From NCBI GenBank assembly GCA_027422505.1, contig JAPQWV010000017.1, positions 19,345,501 through 19,409,500 of the forward strand: a stretch of 64,000 nt of DNA. Direction: 5' to 3'. The stretch comes from Craterostigma plantagineum. Lineage: Eukaryota > Streptophyta > Magnoliopsida > Lamiales > Linderniaceae. Below, piece after piece: positions 30,946 to 42,946 of the stretch; position 1 is the stretch's first letter; every line of letters starts with the position of its first letter. Under the pieces are notes generated by a model, which saw only the letters and a program-made list of their open reading frames with translations, did no database searches and was not told the origin of the DNA. Made by a program: the position numbers and the translations under genes.

Positions 30946-33900
30946 ATGGAGGCGAATTTGAATAGAATGGTTTGTTTGAACGGCACGAATTATCACAAGT
31001 GGAAAGGCAAGATGAAGGATCTTTTATTTGTGAAGAAATTGCATCTTCCGGTTTTCGCTACAGAAAAGCCCGATTCAAAACCTGATGAAGAATGGGAATT
31101 TGAGCATCTTCAAGTCTGTGGCTTTATTTGGCAATGGGTTGAAGACAATGTATTGAACCATATTGTGAATGAGACACATGCCAATACGTTGTGGGAAAAG
31201 CTCGAGACGTTGTATGCTTCCAAAACAGGTAACAATAAATTATTTCTTTTGAAGCAAGCGATGAATTAGCGATATCAAGAAAACACGTCCATTTCTGACC
31301 ACATCAATGAGTTTCAAGGGTGTTGATAAGTTGTTTAGCATGGGCGTTAAGTTTGAATCGGAGGTTCTCGGTTTATGGCTGTTAAATAGTCTCCCTGATT
31401 CTTGAGAAAGTTTTAGGGTTTCATTGACGAATTCGGCCCCCAATGGTTTGGTAACTTTAGAGTACGTCAAGAGCGGCGTTTTGAATGAGGAGGTGAGAAG
31501 AAAAACGCAAGGTACTTCGTCACACTCCGAGGTGTTGGTTACTGAAAATAGGGGAAGAAGTAGACTTGTGGGCCAGAGCAGCAACCGAGGCAAGAGCAGA
31601 GGAAGAAGCAAGTCAAGATCGAAATATAAGGATCTTGAGTGTCATACTGCGGGAAGAAAGGACATATCAAGAGATATTGCTATAAGTTGAAGAAAGAGCA
31701 GTCAAAGAAGAATGTTGACGACGGTGATGATCGCGTGAATACCACCACTACTCCAGATAACCTTGTTATTGTCTATGACAACGAGGGAATCAATCTTGTG
31801 AAAGGCGAGACTAGTTGGGTTTTGGACAGCGGTGCGGCTTATCATGTTACGGCTAATTGGGAATTCTTTGCATCATATACTCCGGGCAATTTTGGAGTGT
31901 TGAAGATGGGTAATGATGGTTTAGTGAAGGTGATAGGAGTCGGCACTATTTGTTTGGACACAGGATTGGGTTCGAAGTTGGTATTGAAGGAGGTCAGACA
32001 TGCTCCTGATGTTCGATTGCACCTCATTTCTACTGGAAAGCTTGATGATGAGGGTTATTCTTGCCACTTTGGTAATGGACATTGGAAGATCACTCGAGGC
32101 TCTTTGATCGTGACTCGTGGTAAGAAATTTCTAATTTGTATTGGTTTAACACTAATGTTTCTACTAGTGGTGTAATGCAGTCGATAGCGGGAATTCTTCT
32201 AGTCTTTGGCATCGGAGATTGAGTCACATCAGCGAGAAAAGAGCTCGATTGTTTGGCCAAGAAGAATTTACTTCCCGTCTTGAAAGGCGCTAAGTTAGAC
32301 AGATGTGCGCATTGCTTAGCTGGAAAGCAGAAACGGGTTTCTTTTCATCATCATCCACCTCACAAGAAGGATGCTTTGCTTGAGTTAGTTCACTCAGATG
32401 TTTGTGGTCCTTTGAAGGTGAAGTCGTTTGGAGGTGCTTCTTACTTTATGACATTTATTGATGATCACTCGCGTAAATTATGGGTTCGTACTTTGAAGTC
32501 AAGGATCAGGTACTTGACGCTTTTATTGAGTTTCATGTTTCTGTTGAGCGCGAGACAGGGAAGAAGTTGAAGTGCATCAGAACTGACAACGGATGTGAAT
32601 ATCGCGGATCATTTGATTCTTATTGTCGACGATATGGTATTCGGCATCAAAAAACACCTCCTAAGACTCCTCAGTTGAATGGACTAGCTGAACGGATGAA
32701 CAGAACATTGATGGAGAGAGTGCGTACTGTCAGAAGCAAAGTTGCCTCAGCATTTTTGGGGTGAGGCCTTATATACGGTTACTATTATTAATTTGACTCC
32801 TTCGGTTGCCTTGCAGGGTGATGTTCCTAACAAAGTCTGGTATGGTAATGATGTCTCATATGATCACTTGAGAGTTTTCGGGAGCAAGTGTTTTGTGCAT
32901 GTCCCAAGAGATGAAAGGTCGAAGTTGGATGCCAAAACAAGACAATGCATTTTTCTTGGCTATGGCGATGACGAATTTGGCTACAGATGTTACGATCCTG
33001 TTGATAAGAAGCTTATCAGAAGCCGTGATGTTATCTTTATGGAGGATCAGACTATTGAGGATATCGAGAAGTCAGAAAAGCCTGTTATTCAGAATGATCA
33101 CTTGATTGATTTGGATCACCTACTTACACCAAATCCAGGTGAAGCTGAGAATCAACCCGATGATCATGTTGCTGATGATGTTGCTCAAGAGGAGACACAT
33201 GTTGACTTGTCAGAAACTTCTGTTAGAAGATCTACGAGGGAGAGGCGACCTTCTACTCGTTATTCATCCGATGAGTTCGTACTTCTTACTAGTGAAGGTG
33301 AGCCAGAGAGTTACGATGAAGCCATTCAAAGTCCAAATAAAGATAAGTGGATTGCTTCTATGAAAGACGAGATGGATTCTATACGATTAAATGATATGTA
33401 TGAACTGGTGGAGCTTCCTAAAGGTAAAAGGGCCTTGAAGAACAGATGGATTTACAAGGTGAAGCATGAAGAGCACTCACTTTCTCCCAGATTTAAATCC
33501 AAGTTGGTTGTCAAAGGCTTCAGTCAGAAGTGGGGGATTGATTTTAGTGAGATTTTTTCGCAAGTTGTGAAGATGACTTCTATCCGTGTTGTTTTGGGTT
33601 TGGCAGCGAGTCTTGATTTTGAGATTGAACAGATGGATGTCAAGACTGCTTTTCTTCACGCTGACCTTGATGAAGAAATTTATATGGAGCAACCTGAGGG
33701 CTTCGTTCAGAAAGGAAATGAGAATTACGTCTGCAAATTGAAAAAGAGCTTGTATGGCTTGAAACAAGCTCCGAGGCAATGGTATAATAAGTTTGAGTCG
33801 GTGATGATTTAAGAAGGGTATAAGAATGATACTGACCATTGTGTTTTTATGCAGAGATTCCCCGATGACGATATCATCATTTTGTTACTTTATGTTGATG

Positions 33901-34858
33901 ATATGCTTATTATAGGTTCTTCGCCATCTTGAATTTACAAGTTAAAGAAGGACTTGAGCAAGCATTTCTCGATGAAGGATTTGGGGCCAGCTCAATGTAT
34001 TTTTGGGATGAATATCACACGTGATCGAAAAGAGAAGTTGTGGCTATCTCAGGAAAAGTACATCGAAAAGGTACTGCAACGCTTTAGCATGGAGAGAGCT
34101 AAACCGGTGAGTACTCCACTTGCTACTTTTATTAGATTGAGCATGACACAGTGCCCTACAGACGAGAAAGAAAAAGAAGTTATGGACTGAGTTCCCTATT
34201 CATCTGCCGTTGGTAGTCTTATGTACGCTATGGTGTGTACTCGACCAGATTTAGCTCATGCAGTTGGAGTTGTAAGTAGATTCATGTCAAATCCAGGAAA
34301 AGAGCATTGGAACACGGTGAAATGGATTTTGAGATATCTCCGAGGTACGTCCAACATGAGATTGTGTTTCGGTTCTGACGAGCCTATTCTTGTTGGTTAT
34401 ACAGATTTAGATCTGGGCGGCGATGTGGATACGAGGAAATCTACTTCGGGCTATTTGATTACTTTTGCTGGGGAGCTGTTTCTTGGCAGTCCAGACTTCA
34501 AAAGTGTATTGCTTTGTCTACGACAGAAGCAGAGTTTATTGCCGTTACAGAGACTTGCAAAGAGCTTCTTTGGATGAAGAACTTCATGAGTGAGCTTGGT
34601 TTTGATCAGCAAAGGTATGTTTTATTCTGTGACAGCCAGAGTGCGATTCATCTCAGTAGGAATCCGACGTTTCATGGGAAGTCGAAACATATTGATATGC
34701 GATATCATTGGATTCGTGAGATTTTGGATACCAAGCAGCTTGAAGTTGAGAAGATTCACACCGATGATAATGGCGCTGATATGATGACTAAGTCATTGGT
34801 TAGATCGAAGTTCGAAGCTTGTTGTACGATCGCCGGTTTGGCGATTTCCTCCACATAG
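30946..34858 (+). pseudogene. Copia-3 gag-pol, frameshifted
   Basis: Gag starts [20 protein letters not shown] and has a stop near 31269. A CCHC knuckle (CGKKGHIKRYCYK) and the protease WVLDSGAAYHV (near 31818) follow, then integrase pieces (HSDVCGPL, TDNGCEYR, LNGLAERMNRT), RT (MDVKTAFLHADL, KQAPRQWYNK, LLYVDDMLI) and RNase H (VGYTDLDLGGDVD, STTEAEFIAV, DMMTKSL). At least seven stops or frame changes (for example near 31269, 31390, 32170, 32510, 33812, 34188, 34490). Non-functional. Confidence 0.9.
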
Positions 34859-34875
34859 TTGGGAGGGGGGAGATT

Positions 34876-35482
34876 TGTTGGGTTTGGGCTCCCAACTTTG
34901 TGTCCGGAAGCCCAAATTTTGCAGCCCATTAGCAGCATCATTATCTCAGATCTTCACCTACCACCAAAGGTAGAAGTATCGATCGATTCATACACCCAAG
35001 AAAAAAAATTTCTGCAACTTTTCTATCCAGCGACAGATTAGGATTTCTCACATTTGGAGGGCAAACGTTGTCCGATTGGCCTGAAATTTCAGGAGAAGGT
35101 AGAAGACTCATTCATCTCATTCTCCCCAAAGGGATTTGCATTTCGAGGTCTGGTTTATGAATTTCTGAAGTCTGCTGCCCATTTTCTGTGACGAATTTGA
35201 TGTTGTGATCTTGTTTTGAGTTGTGGTGCTTTTGGAGCTTTCATTTGGTGTCATAGCTCGTTTGTGGTTGTGTTGTGGGTGTAATCTTGCTGTACTTGAA
35301 GTGGTGATAGTGGATTTTGGATCGTTTGATCCCGTGGTTTTTACCCCGTCGATTTGAAGGGGGTTTTTCACGTTATATCGCCGTGTTATTTTTCTGTTAT
35401 TTCGTTGCGTTGATAATTCTTGGGCTGTCGATACGCATTCGCTGCCATAATATTCCGTTATTGGTGCCGTCCGAGCCTAACA
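34876..35482 (+). repeat. 3' LTR of Copia-3
   Basis: 607 bp with the same termini as the 5' LTR. Confidence 0.9.
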
Positions 35483-35872
35483 CAAACTTGGTTTATGTAA
35501 CATGCATGATAAAAGAGCCGAAAGAAAGGAAGAAAAAGATCCTATCCTAAAACAAAAACAAAAATCAAGTTGGGAATCATAGATTTAGATAAACTGACCA
35601 AATTACAGTTGTCCTGTTGCAAGGGAAAAAATACCTTATAAGCATTGCAATACATATATAATTAAATTTTTAATCTCACGCCGAGCTCCCAACGAATAAA
35701 GTCTCTATAACTTCGTCGATATAAGTTAGCAATTGTATTTGGATCAAGGAAGTTGGTGAGGAAAAGAAAACTAATGAAAAAACGATTTATCTTGTTTTCC
35801 TTTCCTTTTCCTCACCATTTGGTGGGGAAATTGATTTTTCATGATTTAGCGTTAAAATTAGTTCAAGTTTTC
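35483..35872. other. Short spacer between Copia-3 and Copia-4
   Basis: About 390 bp with no ORF; contains the GDSL-derived fragment at 35677-35727. Confidence 0.55.
35677..35727 (+). repeat. 50-bp copy of GDSL gene exon 4/intron 3 boundary
   Basis: The run CACGCCGAGCTCCCAACGAA followed by TAAAGTCTCTA and a TTCGTCGA-TATAAGTT tail is nearly the same as 20568-20618, which spans the exon 4 acceptor of the GDSL gene. Orientation is the same as at the source. It retains intron sequence, so it was copied at DNA level. Confidence 0.8.
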
Positions 35873-36663
35873 TGTTGATGTTGAGCGTTCAACTGAAACA
35901 ATGTTGGGTAACATTCTAGTCAACATCTGTTGGCCGAGAATGTTCCCTTTCTCAGTTTTATCTTTCATGCCCAAAACCTATTTTAATTATGACGTGGCAT
36001 TTTTCCAGTGTTGTGCAGGACTCATTCAAGGAATGGAACGGATCAAACCGCGTGGAAGAAGTGTAGATGAGCAAGAGCAAAAATCGGAAAAGAGCATACT
36101 AAAAATAGGCGACTTGGAGCTCAAGTGAAGACCGAGCAATCCGAGCTGACCAAGTCGATCTACAACGGTCACTAACTGTTCAAATACACTTAGTGGACGT
36201 TAGTGGACGTTGTGGGAGGTTGCCAAGCCGTTTGGACAAGTCGTTCAAGAGTGAAGGATATATAAGTCGAAGACTTAACCATTTAGAAGTAAGACGAACA
36301 CCGAGCAAAAATCAGAGCTTTTCTGAGCGAGAGTTATCTCTTGAAAGAGTGTTTCTTTTCTAAGTCTAGCTTTTAGAGGTCGTGTGATCTTGTGGGTTTA
36401 GAATTCTTTTTGATTCGTTCCGTTTGCTAGACTAGGTTTGACTATCTTTTTGATAGTTTGTGTAATCCATATTTCTAGTGGATTTTTACGCCGAGAGGCA
36501 CGCAGCAAGTTATTTGACTTGCTGCACAAAAACTTCATTTGTGTTCGTTTCGTTTTCCGCTGTGCATACAAAAGAGTGAGAGTGAGTGTTAGCCTAACAT
36601 CGAGTCCAACATCAGTATATAACTTAGTGTTTTTTACATCCATTGTGTACGGGACCACCTTCA
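35873..36663 (+). repeat. 5' LTR of Copia-4
   Basis: About 791 bp, from TGTTGATGTTGAGCG to CCACCTTCA. A TATA box TATATAAG is at 36259-36266. The left limit is inferred, since no second LTR is available to compare. Confidence 0.65.
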
Positions 36664-36666
36664 AAG

Positions 36667-36678
36667 TGGTATCAGAGC
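36667..36678 (+). promoter_or_regulatory. tRNA-iMet primer-binding site of Copia-4
   Basis: TGGTATCAGAGC, three bases after the LTR end, complementary to the 3' end of initiator tRNA-Met. Confidence 0.88.
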
Positions 36679-36716
36679 CTACGCTTGACATTACTAAGCG
36701 CTGAAGATCATCTACA

Positions 36717-39700
36717 ATGGACGTTACAAGCTCAAACCACCTCGCCAAAGTTCCTGTGTTAGACGGCTCCAATTATGCCTATTGGAAGGTCCGTGTTCGG
36801 CAGTGCATCAAGTCCATCGATGTGCGAGCTTGGGAAGCAGTGCTGCATGGTTATACGACTCCAAAGACTCCACAAGACGCTGATGGCGAAGTCGTGGATA
36901 AGCCGTTCGAGCAATGGACGATCGCTGAGAAGAACGCGGCCGAATACAATGACAAGGCACTCAACGCCATCTTCTCGTCCGTGGACATGTTTATGTTCAA
37001 AATCATCCAAAATTGCTCTACTGCTCAAGATGCGTGGGATCTTCTCCAGAAGTACTGTGAAGGCGACGCTAGTGTGCGTGAAACCAAGCTTCGCCTCCTC
37101 CTCAGTCAGTTCGAGAACATCAGAATGAAGGAAGACGAAGATATCAGCACGTACTTTGGAAAGCTGTTGACGATCTCAAGCGAGTGCGCCAGCCTAGGAG
37201 ATCCTATGACAAATAAGGTATTAAACTCTAAAGCTCTTCGTACACTAACCGAAAAATTCAATGTGAAGGTATCGGCAATCGAGGAATCATACAACCTAGC
37301 AAACATGAACTTCACCGTCTTGATGAACATTCTGAAAAACTTCGAAACCAATCTCGAAGTCCAAAGGAGGGCTGCACGAGGAAAGAGTGTTGCACTGATC
37401 AGCCAGCCATCGAAGGAACAGATTGAGTTCGATCCCAACAATGAAGAGGACATGGCCATGGTTGTGAAGAGATTTGCGAAGTACTTTAAAAAGAAGAATG
37501 TTGTGCAGAATGTTGGCCCAACATTCAGAAAAGGCCAGAATGCACAAATTGAAACCTCTTCTGCCCCTCCGTTCGTAAAGCGCAAGCCATTTGCTAAGTC
37601 TGATGGAAAGAAAAAGAATATCAACTATGAGGCAATTAGATGCTTTGAATGCCAAGGTTGGGGCCATTTTGCCAACGAATGTGCTAACACACTTCGCAAG
37701 CTTGGTAAGTCTATGTGGATCGACTTGTCAGACGATGAAGATGAAGATGAAGAGCCTAAGCAATCGTCAGTGACCATACAGTCCTTTTCTGATGATGAAG
37801 AAGATGAAGATAATCAAATCGGACTTACTGCGGTAACTGATGTTGAGCCAACATCTGACTCAACATCTGTAAAACACATTATTTTTGATTATGATGATTC
37901 AAACTGTCTTGATGGTCTTTTGAGTTGTGATTCAGAACCAGAAACAGAGAGTTGTGAAGAAGCCTTTAAGCAGTTGTCCACGAAATACGACTTGGAGAGG
38001 GCAAATAACCTTCAACTCCAAGCTGCGGTGAAACTATTGGTCGAAGAAAATAAGAAAAATGAAAAGATCATTGAAGGCTTGATGGATGGCATGAACAAGT
38101 TGGAAGCCGCACTGACAAGAAAAGAGAGGGAACTCGACACGCTTCAAAAACATGTCAATAAAGCCGAGGAAACGTTCACTAAATTGAACAAGGGTAAGTC
38201 CACCCTTGATGATATATTGTCTCTTGGTATTTATGATAAGCAAGGCCTAGGATTTAGTGCTCAGCTTGCATGTGATAGCTCAAAACCCGTGTCTCATAAT
38301 CAGCCTAAGATAGTTTTTGTTAAAGCTAAATCTGTGAATGACGATGTTGAAATCGTAAAGCCTAAAAATAGTCCCGAGTATGTGACCCAGAAAAATCATG
38401 ATAAATCATATGTGTGTGATCATTGTAAGAAGTTAGGTCATTTGAAGTCATACTGCTGGAAATTGAAGAGAGAGATTTCTGCAAAGAAATCGATGTCGGC
38501 TGAAGTGTCACCCAACATATCGGTCAACATTGAGAAATCAGTATTGAAAGATATGTCTGGTACAGGCTCAGCTGGCTCATCTTCGAATTCCGGTGATCAG
38601 AATGCCGTTAAACCTCCTAAGAAAGCTTGGATCAAGAAATCAGGTCATAAATGTTTAGTTGTATACACCTCTTTGCGAGCTAACGTGACAGGTTCATGGT
38701 ACTTTGATAGCGGGTGTTCCCGACATATGACGGGTACCAAAGAATATCTCAGTGATTACATGCCCTTAAGGAGTGGATCTGTGACGTTTGGAGGTGGTTC
38801 GAAAAGTAGAATTCTTGGTCGAGGCAGATTAAATGTGCCCGACTTTCCCAAGCTTAGCAACGTGCTGCATGTAGACGGGCTTATAGCGAATTTGATCAGC
38901 ATAAGCCAGCTGTGTGATGATGATCTCGAGGTAAGGTTTAATAAGGAGTGTTGTGAAGTTTATAACCGAAATTCTGTTCGAGTAATGGCAGGTAAGAGAT
39001 CTAGCGACAATTGCTACCTAGTGGGGAACAAATCGGGTGTGAAGGATGTGTGTCAACTATCAAAAGCCGAAGACGATGTTGTGCTTTGGCATTACAAATT
39101 AGGTCATGTCAACTACAGAACATTGGAACAACTTATCAAACATGATGCAATAAGAGGCATTCCAAAACTTAAGGAGTTTGGTAAGGTCGTTTGTGAGTCG
39201 TGTTTGAAGGGTAAGCAAACACATGTTAGTCACACTGTTGACCAACAAGCTGCCCAACATTTTAAAACTGCTCACTGTTTTCAATTAATTCACATGGATT
39301 TGATGGGTCCTATGGAAGTAGAAAGCATAGGAGGTAAGAAATATGCGTATGTGCTCGTGGATGATTTTTCTAGATATGCGTGGATTTTCTTTCTTAGGGA
39401 CAAAGCGGAATCGTTCGTATTCTTTAAAAATTTCTGTGCTATGATAAGGAACAATTTCAGTGCTACTGTCTTTCGTATTAGGTCTGATCATGGTAGAGAG
39501 TTTGAGAATCAGTATTTTGATGAGTTCTGTGATAAGAAAGGCATAGTGCATGAGTATTCTTCCCCTAAGACGCCCCAACAAAATGGGGTGGCCGAAAGGA
39601 AGAATAGGACTTTACAAGAGATGGCTCGTGTTATGCTATTATCTAAGAATGTTTCTAAGCGTTTTTGGGCTGAAGCATTGCATACGGCATGTCACATTTC

Positions 39701-41819
39701 GAATCGTGTGTTCTTTAGGCATGGTACTAAGAAAACAGCGTATGAGTTGTTGAATGGTAAAAAGCCTACGGTTAAATACTTTCATGTTTTTGGATGTTTT
39801 TGTTACATGCTGAATGATCGTGAATATTTGACTAAGTTTGATTCGAAAAGTGATAAATGCATCTTTCTAGGTTACTCGTCAAATAGTCGTGCCTATCGTG
39901 TCTATAACTTGCGTTTGAAATCCGTTCAAGAATCCGTGAATGTTGTGTTCGATGATGCTGCTGATCTCAGCAATATGCCTTTTCAAGTTGATATTTCAGA
40001 TGTTACTCAAGCTGTCGATGGGACAGAGGAGACTGGTGGTAACAATGTTGAGCCAACATCTGACTCAACATCCGAGGCAGATCAGAACACTGAGACTGGT
40101 CCCAGTGACGTGCGACGTGATCCGCCAGCTAAGATCCAGAAAGACCATCCCACTGACCTCATTATTGGAGATATGAACGAAGGAAGAAAGACCAGAGACA
40201 AACCACGCAAAGACTACAAGTCCATGGTAAGAAACGTATGCATGAACACGGTATACGCTGAGGTACGCTTCAATTGCTTTGTTTCTGAGATAGAACCTAA
40301 GAATGTCCTTGAAGCACTCAAGGATAATTTTTGGATAAATGCGATGCAAGAGGAACTTTTGCAGTTCGAGAAAAACCAAGTCTGGATTTTAGTCCCACGG
40401 CCGAAGGACATTAATGTCATAGGTACGAAGTGGATCTTTAAAAATAAATCTGATGAACTTGGTAGGGTTGTTAGGAACAAAGCACGTTTAGTAGCTCAGG
40501 GTTATACGCAAGTAGAAGGGATAGACTTTGATGAGACGTTTGCGCCTGTTGCTAGGTTAGAATCGATTAGGCTGTTGTTAGCTATAGCATGTTGGCTTAA
40601 CATCACTTTACACCAAATGGATGTTAAGGGTGCGTTTTTGAATGGGTATATTGATAAGGAAATTTATGTCGAACAACCTAAAGGGTTCGAAGATCCCCAT
40701 TATCCTAACCATGTTTTTAAGCTGCAGAAAGCGTTATATGGATTGAAACAAGCGCCTCGAGCATGGTACGCACGGTTAGCAACATTCTTACTTGAGTTTG
40801 GGTTCACACGTGGTGAGGCAGACCGAACTCTTTTTGTTAAAAGGGTCGGGTCTGATGTTCTGATTGCTCAAGTATATGTTGATGACATTGTTTTTGGTTC
40901 AAGCTCACAAGTCTTATTAGATCAGTTTGTGCAAGCAATGAACACTACCTTTGAGATGTCGATGATAGGCGAATTAACATATTTTCTAGGTTTGCAGATT
41001 AAGCAAAGCAGCGACGGAATCTTTATGTCCCAAGAGAAGTATGCCAAGAACACTGTCAAGAAGTTTGGATTAGACACAGCAAAGGTAATGAAAACGCCCA
41101 TGGGTTCTGCTCAAAAGGTAAGTAAAGACGATGTTGGGCAGAATGTTGACCCAACATTGTATCGATCTATGATAGGCAGTTTATTGTACTTATCTGCGAG
41201 TAGACCTGATATCATGTATAGTGTTTGCGTATGTGCTAGATATCAATCTGAACCTAAGATTTCGCATCTAAATGCTGTTAAGCGAATACTTCGTTATGTG
41301 AGTGGATCGTGTAGCCTAGGACTATGGTTCTCCAAAGATACTAATTTGAGTCTTGTAGGCTATAGCGATGCTGACTGGGCAGGTGACGAAGATGATCGCA
41401 AGAGTACAAGTGGCGGCTGTTTCTTCCTAGGTAATAACTTAGTTGCATGGTATAGTAAGAAACAGAATTGTGTGTCGCTGTCTACTGCTGAGTCTGAATA
41501 TGTAGCTGCAGGTAGTTGTTGCACGCAATTATTATGGTTAAATAGCATGTTATGTGACTATGGGTTAGAGTGCGAATCTGTTCTTATGTATTGTGATAAC
41601 CTTAGTGCCATTAACATCTCTAGGAACCCCATTCAACACTCACGTACGAAGCATATCGATATTAGGCATCATTTTCTGAGAGATATGGTAGAAAAAGAGT
41701 TAGTGCATATTGAACATATAGATACTAAGAATCAGTTAGCAGACATATTCACAAAAGCATTGGATTCTGAAAGGTTTTCGGACCTGAAGAAATCCATAGG
41801 TTTGCACATGTTAGTTTAA
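36717..41819 (+). CDS. Copia-4 Gag-Pol polyprotein, intact (1700 aa)
   Basis: Single ORF. Gag residues 1-330, with UBN2-type segment (DAWDLLQKYCEG near 105) and CCHC knuckle CFECQGWGHFANEC near 308. A long linker with a coiled coil (about 405-500) and a second knuckle CDHCKKLGHLKSYC near 566. Protease WYFDSGCSRHMTG near 660. GAG-pre-integrase WHYKLGHVNYRT near 787. Integrase HMDLMGP near 858 and SDHGREFE, PQQNGVAERKNRT (about 921-965). RT from WIFKNKSDELG near 1237, with MDVKGAFLNGY and YVDDIVFGS near 1387. RNase H YSDADWAGD near 1548 and LSTAESEYVAA. No stop or frameshift, so this copy may be recent; but missing its 3' LTR it cannot complete replication itself. Confidence 0.95.
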   Translation: MDVTSSNHLAKVPVLDGSNYAYWKVRVRQCIKSIDVRAWEAVLHGYTTPKTPQDADGEVVDKPFEQWTIAEKNAAEYNDKALNAIFSSVDMFMFKIIQNCSTAQDAWDLLQKYCEGDASVRETKLRLLLSQFENIRMKEDEDISTYFGKLLTISSECASLGDPMTNKVLNSKALRTLTEKFNVKVSAIEESYNLANMNFTVLMNILKNFETNLEVQRRAARGKSVALISQPSKEQIEFDPNNEEDMAMVVKRFAKYFKKKNVVQNVGPTFRKGQNAQIETSSAPPFVKRKPFAKSDGKKKNINYEAIRCFECQGWGHFANECANTLRKLGKSMWIDLSDDEDEDEEPKQSSVTIQSFSDDEEDEDNQIGLTAVTDVEPTSDSTSVKHIIFDYDDSNCLDGLLSCDSEPETESCEEAFKQLSTKYDLERANNLQLQAAVKLLVEENKKNEKIIEGLMDGMNKLEAALTRKERELDTLQKHVNKAEETFTKLNKGKSTLDDILSLGIYDKQGLGFSAQLACDSSKPVSHNQPKIVFVKAKSVNDDVEIVKPKNSPEYVTQKNHDKSYVCDHCKKLGHLKSYCWKLKREISAKKSMSAEVSPNISVNIEKSVLKDMSGTGSAGSSSNSGDQNAVKPPKKAWIKKSGHKCLVVYTSLRANVTGSWYFDSGCSRHMTGTKEYLSDYMPLRSGSVTFGGGSKSRILGRGRLNVPDFPKLSNVLHVDGLIANLISISQLCDDDLEVRFNKECCEVYNRNSVRVMAGKRSSDNCYLVGNKSGVKDVCQLSKAEDDVVLWHYKLGHVNYRTLEQLIKHDAIRGIPKLKEFGKVVCESCLKGKQTHVSHTVDQQAAQHFKTAHCFQLIHMDLMGPMEVESIGGKKYAYVLVDDFSRYAWIFFLRDKAESFVFFKNFCAMIRNNFSATVFRIRSDHGREFENQYFDEFCDKKGIVHEYSSPKTPQQNGVAERKNRTLQEMARVMLLSKNVSKRFWAEALHTACHISNRVFFRHGTKKTAYELLNGKKPTVKYFHVFGCFCYMLNDREYLTKFDSKSDKCIFLGYSSNSRAYRVYNLRLKSVQESVNVVFDDAADLSNMPFQVDISDVTQAVDGTEETGGNNVEPTSDSTSEADQNTETGPSDVRRDPPAKIQKDHPTDLIIGDMNEGRKTRDKPRKDYKSMVRNVCMNTVYAEVRFNCFVSEIEPKNVLEALKDNFWINAMQEELLQFEKNQVWILVPRPKDINVIGTKWIFKNKSDELGRVVRNKARLVAQGYTQVEGIDFDETFAPVARLESIRLLLAIACWLNITLHQMDVKGAFLNGYIDKEIYVEQPKGFEDPHYPNHVFKLQKALYGLKQAPRAWYARLATFLLEFGFTRGEADRTLFVKRVGSDVLIAQVYVDDIVFGSSSQVLLDQFVQAMNTTFEMSMIGELTYFLGLQIKQSSDGIFMSQEKYAKNTVKKFGLDTAKVMKTPMGSAQKVSKDDVGQNVDPTLYRSMIGSLLYLSASRPDIMYSVCVCARYQSEPKISHLNAVKRILRYVSGSCSLGLWFSKDTNLSLVGYSDADWAGDEDDRKSTSGGCFFLGNNLVAWYSKKQNCVSLSTAESEYVAAGSCCTQLLWLNSMLCDYGLECESVLMYCDNLSAINISRNPIQHSRTKHIDIRHHFLRDMVEKELVHIEHIDTKNQLADIFTKALDSERFSDLKKSIGLHMLV

Positions 41820-42946
41820 ATGTTGGTCCAACATTTGGATCAGCATAGCATATGTCGAATTTGATGGTTACTGCTTTATTTTTGATTTGATATTCTGTTC
41901 GGTTTTTTCCTGTGAAATGACTTGATTCTTCTTGGTTGGTCCCAAAATGAACCCTACCCCTCTTTTAAAGGCTCTTGGTAATACGTTCCTAGGTACACGG
42001 CATTCGCTGTGACGATGTACTTATTGCGACTAAAAACCAATCCTTATCTCATGTAAGCATGCTCATAAACTCTCGGCTAGATATAGGTTTTTGGTAATAA
42101 ATTCCTTAGGTACACGGCATTCGCGGTGACGATGTATACTATGCGACAAAAGGCCTAACCTTGAGGCTGAGGGTATAAGGGCAGTGCATAAAGTTTTCGG
42201 ATATTTGAGGTGAAAGGGTAGAAATAATGGGAACTGATTTTGAGAAGAATCGAGCAGATAAGTCTAGGATTACGGAATCAGGATGTTGAGTCAAATGTTA
42301 GGGCAACATATGTGACTGTCGGTTCGATATTGCTACATTTTTTTTGTGCTTTTGCTTTTGTCCACGTCTGTCTTTAGTACTGTTGTTATGAGTCGTATGT
42401 GTCTAGTTATCTCTCAGAATTGCATTAGAAATTCTCGAAGAACAGCTCTTTACACTTGTCTCTATGTGTTCATCGACGTTGCTCAATCGGTTAGTATTTC
42501 TTGATTCTACCTTGACTTTTGACTTAGTGGTCTTTTTGGTAGAAACGTGGTCTGAAATGCTCCTATTTACTCGCATGACTTAGTCTCAAATTTGCTTCTA
42601 TGTGTTCGTATAATCGGATTTGTCATATACTATTTTTAGCTTCATGTTTTGAAAAATCATGACTTAGTTTAAACTTATCCAATCTATGCGGTATTTCTCT
42701 CCTTATGCTCAACGGTTATTTTTGTGTCCATTAACTCCATGATTAGCGAAAATAACTGAAGTGACCGTTGTATGTGTATCGATGTTAAGTGGTGGATTAA
42801 CTGATTATATCTAACTGGTCATCTCACTCCACTTACATCACTTTGATCTCTTCCACACACAAAGAATCGTCTCTCTCCATCTCAGTTCATTAGGGTTTTT
42901 AGTTTGCTCCAGATTTTCGACTTAGATTTTTTTTTCAGTTGAAATC
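41820..42946 (+). other. Copia-4 spacer between pol and env-like ORF
   Basis: About 1.1 kb without an ORF. It holds two ATGTTG...CAACAT palindromes (41818-41836, 42295-42309) and a direct repeat (41976-42030 and 42091-42147) built on GGTACACGGCATTCGC. The spacer may carry splice or packaging signals for the second ORF; that is inference. Confidence 0.65.

Larger units (their letters stand above)
30293..35482 (+). mobile_element. Copia-3: full-length but decayed Copia element
   Basis: Two LTRs (612 and 607 bp, TGTTGGGTTTGGG...CCTAACA) flank a 3.97-kb internal region. A primer-site-like TGGTATCGAAGC (30909) follows the 5' LTR and a G-rich tract (34860-34874) precedes the 3' LTR. Flanking 5-mers CAATA and CAAAC agree at only three positions, so the target duplication has eroded or one edge was altered. 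The gag-pol reading frame is broken at several points. Confidence 0.9.

Noticed and set aside
30288..35487. Target duplication for Copia-3
   Set aside because: Flanks CAATA and CAAAC agree at only three of five positions, so it is not claimed.
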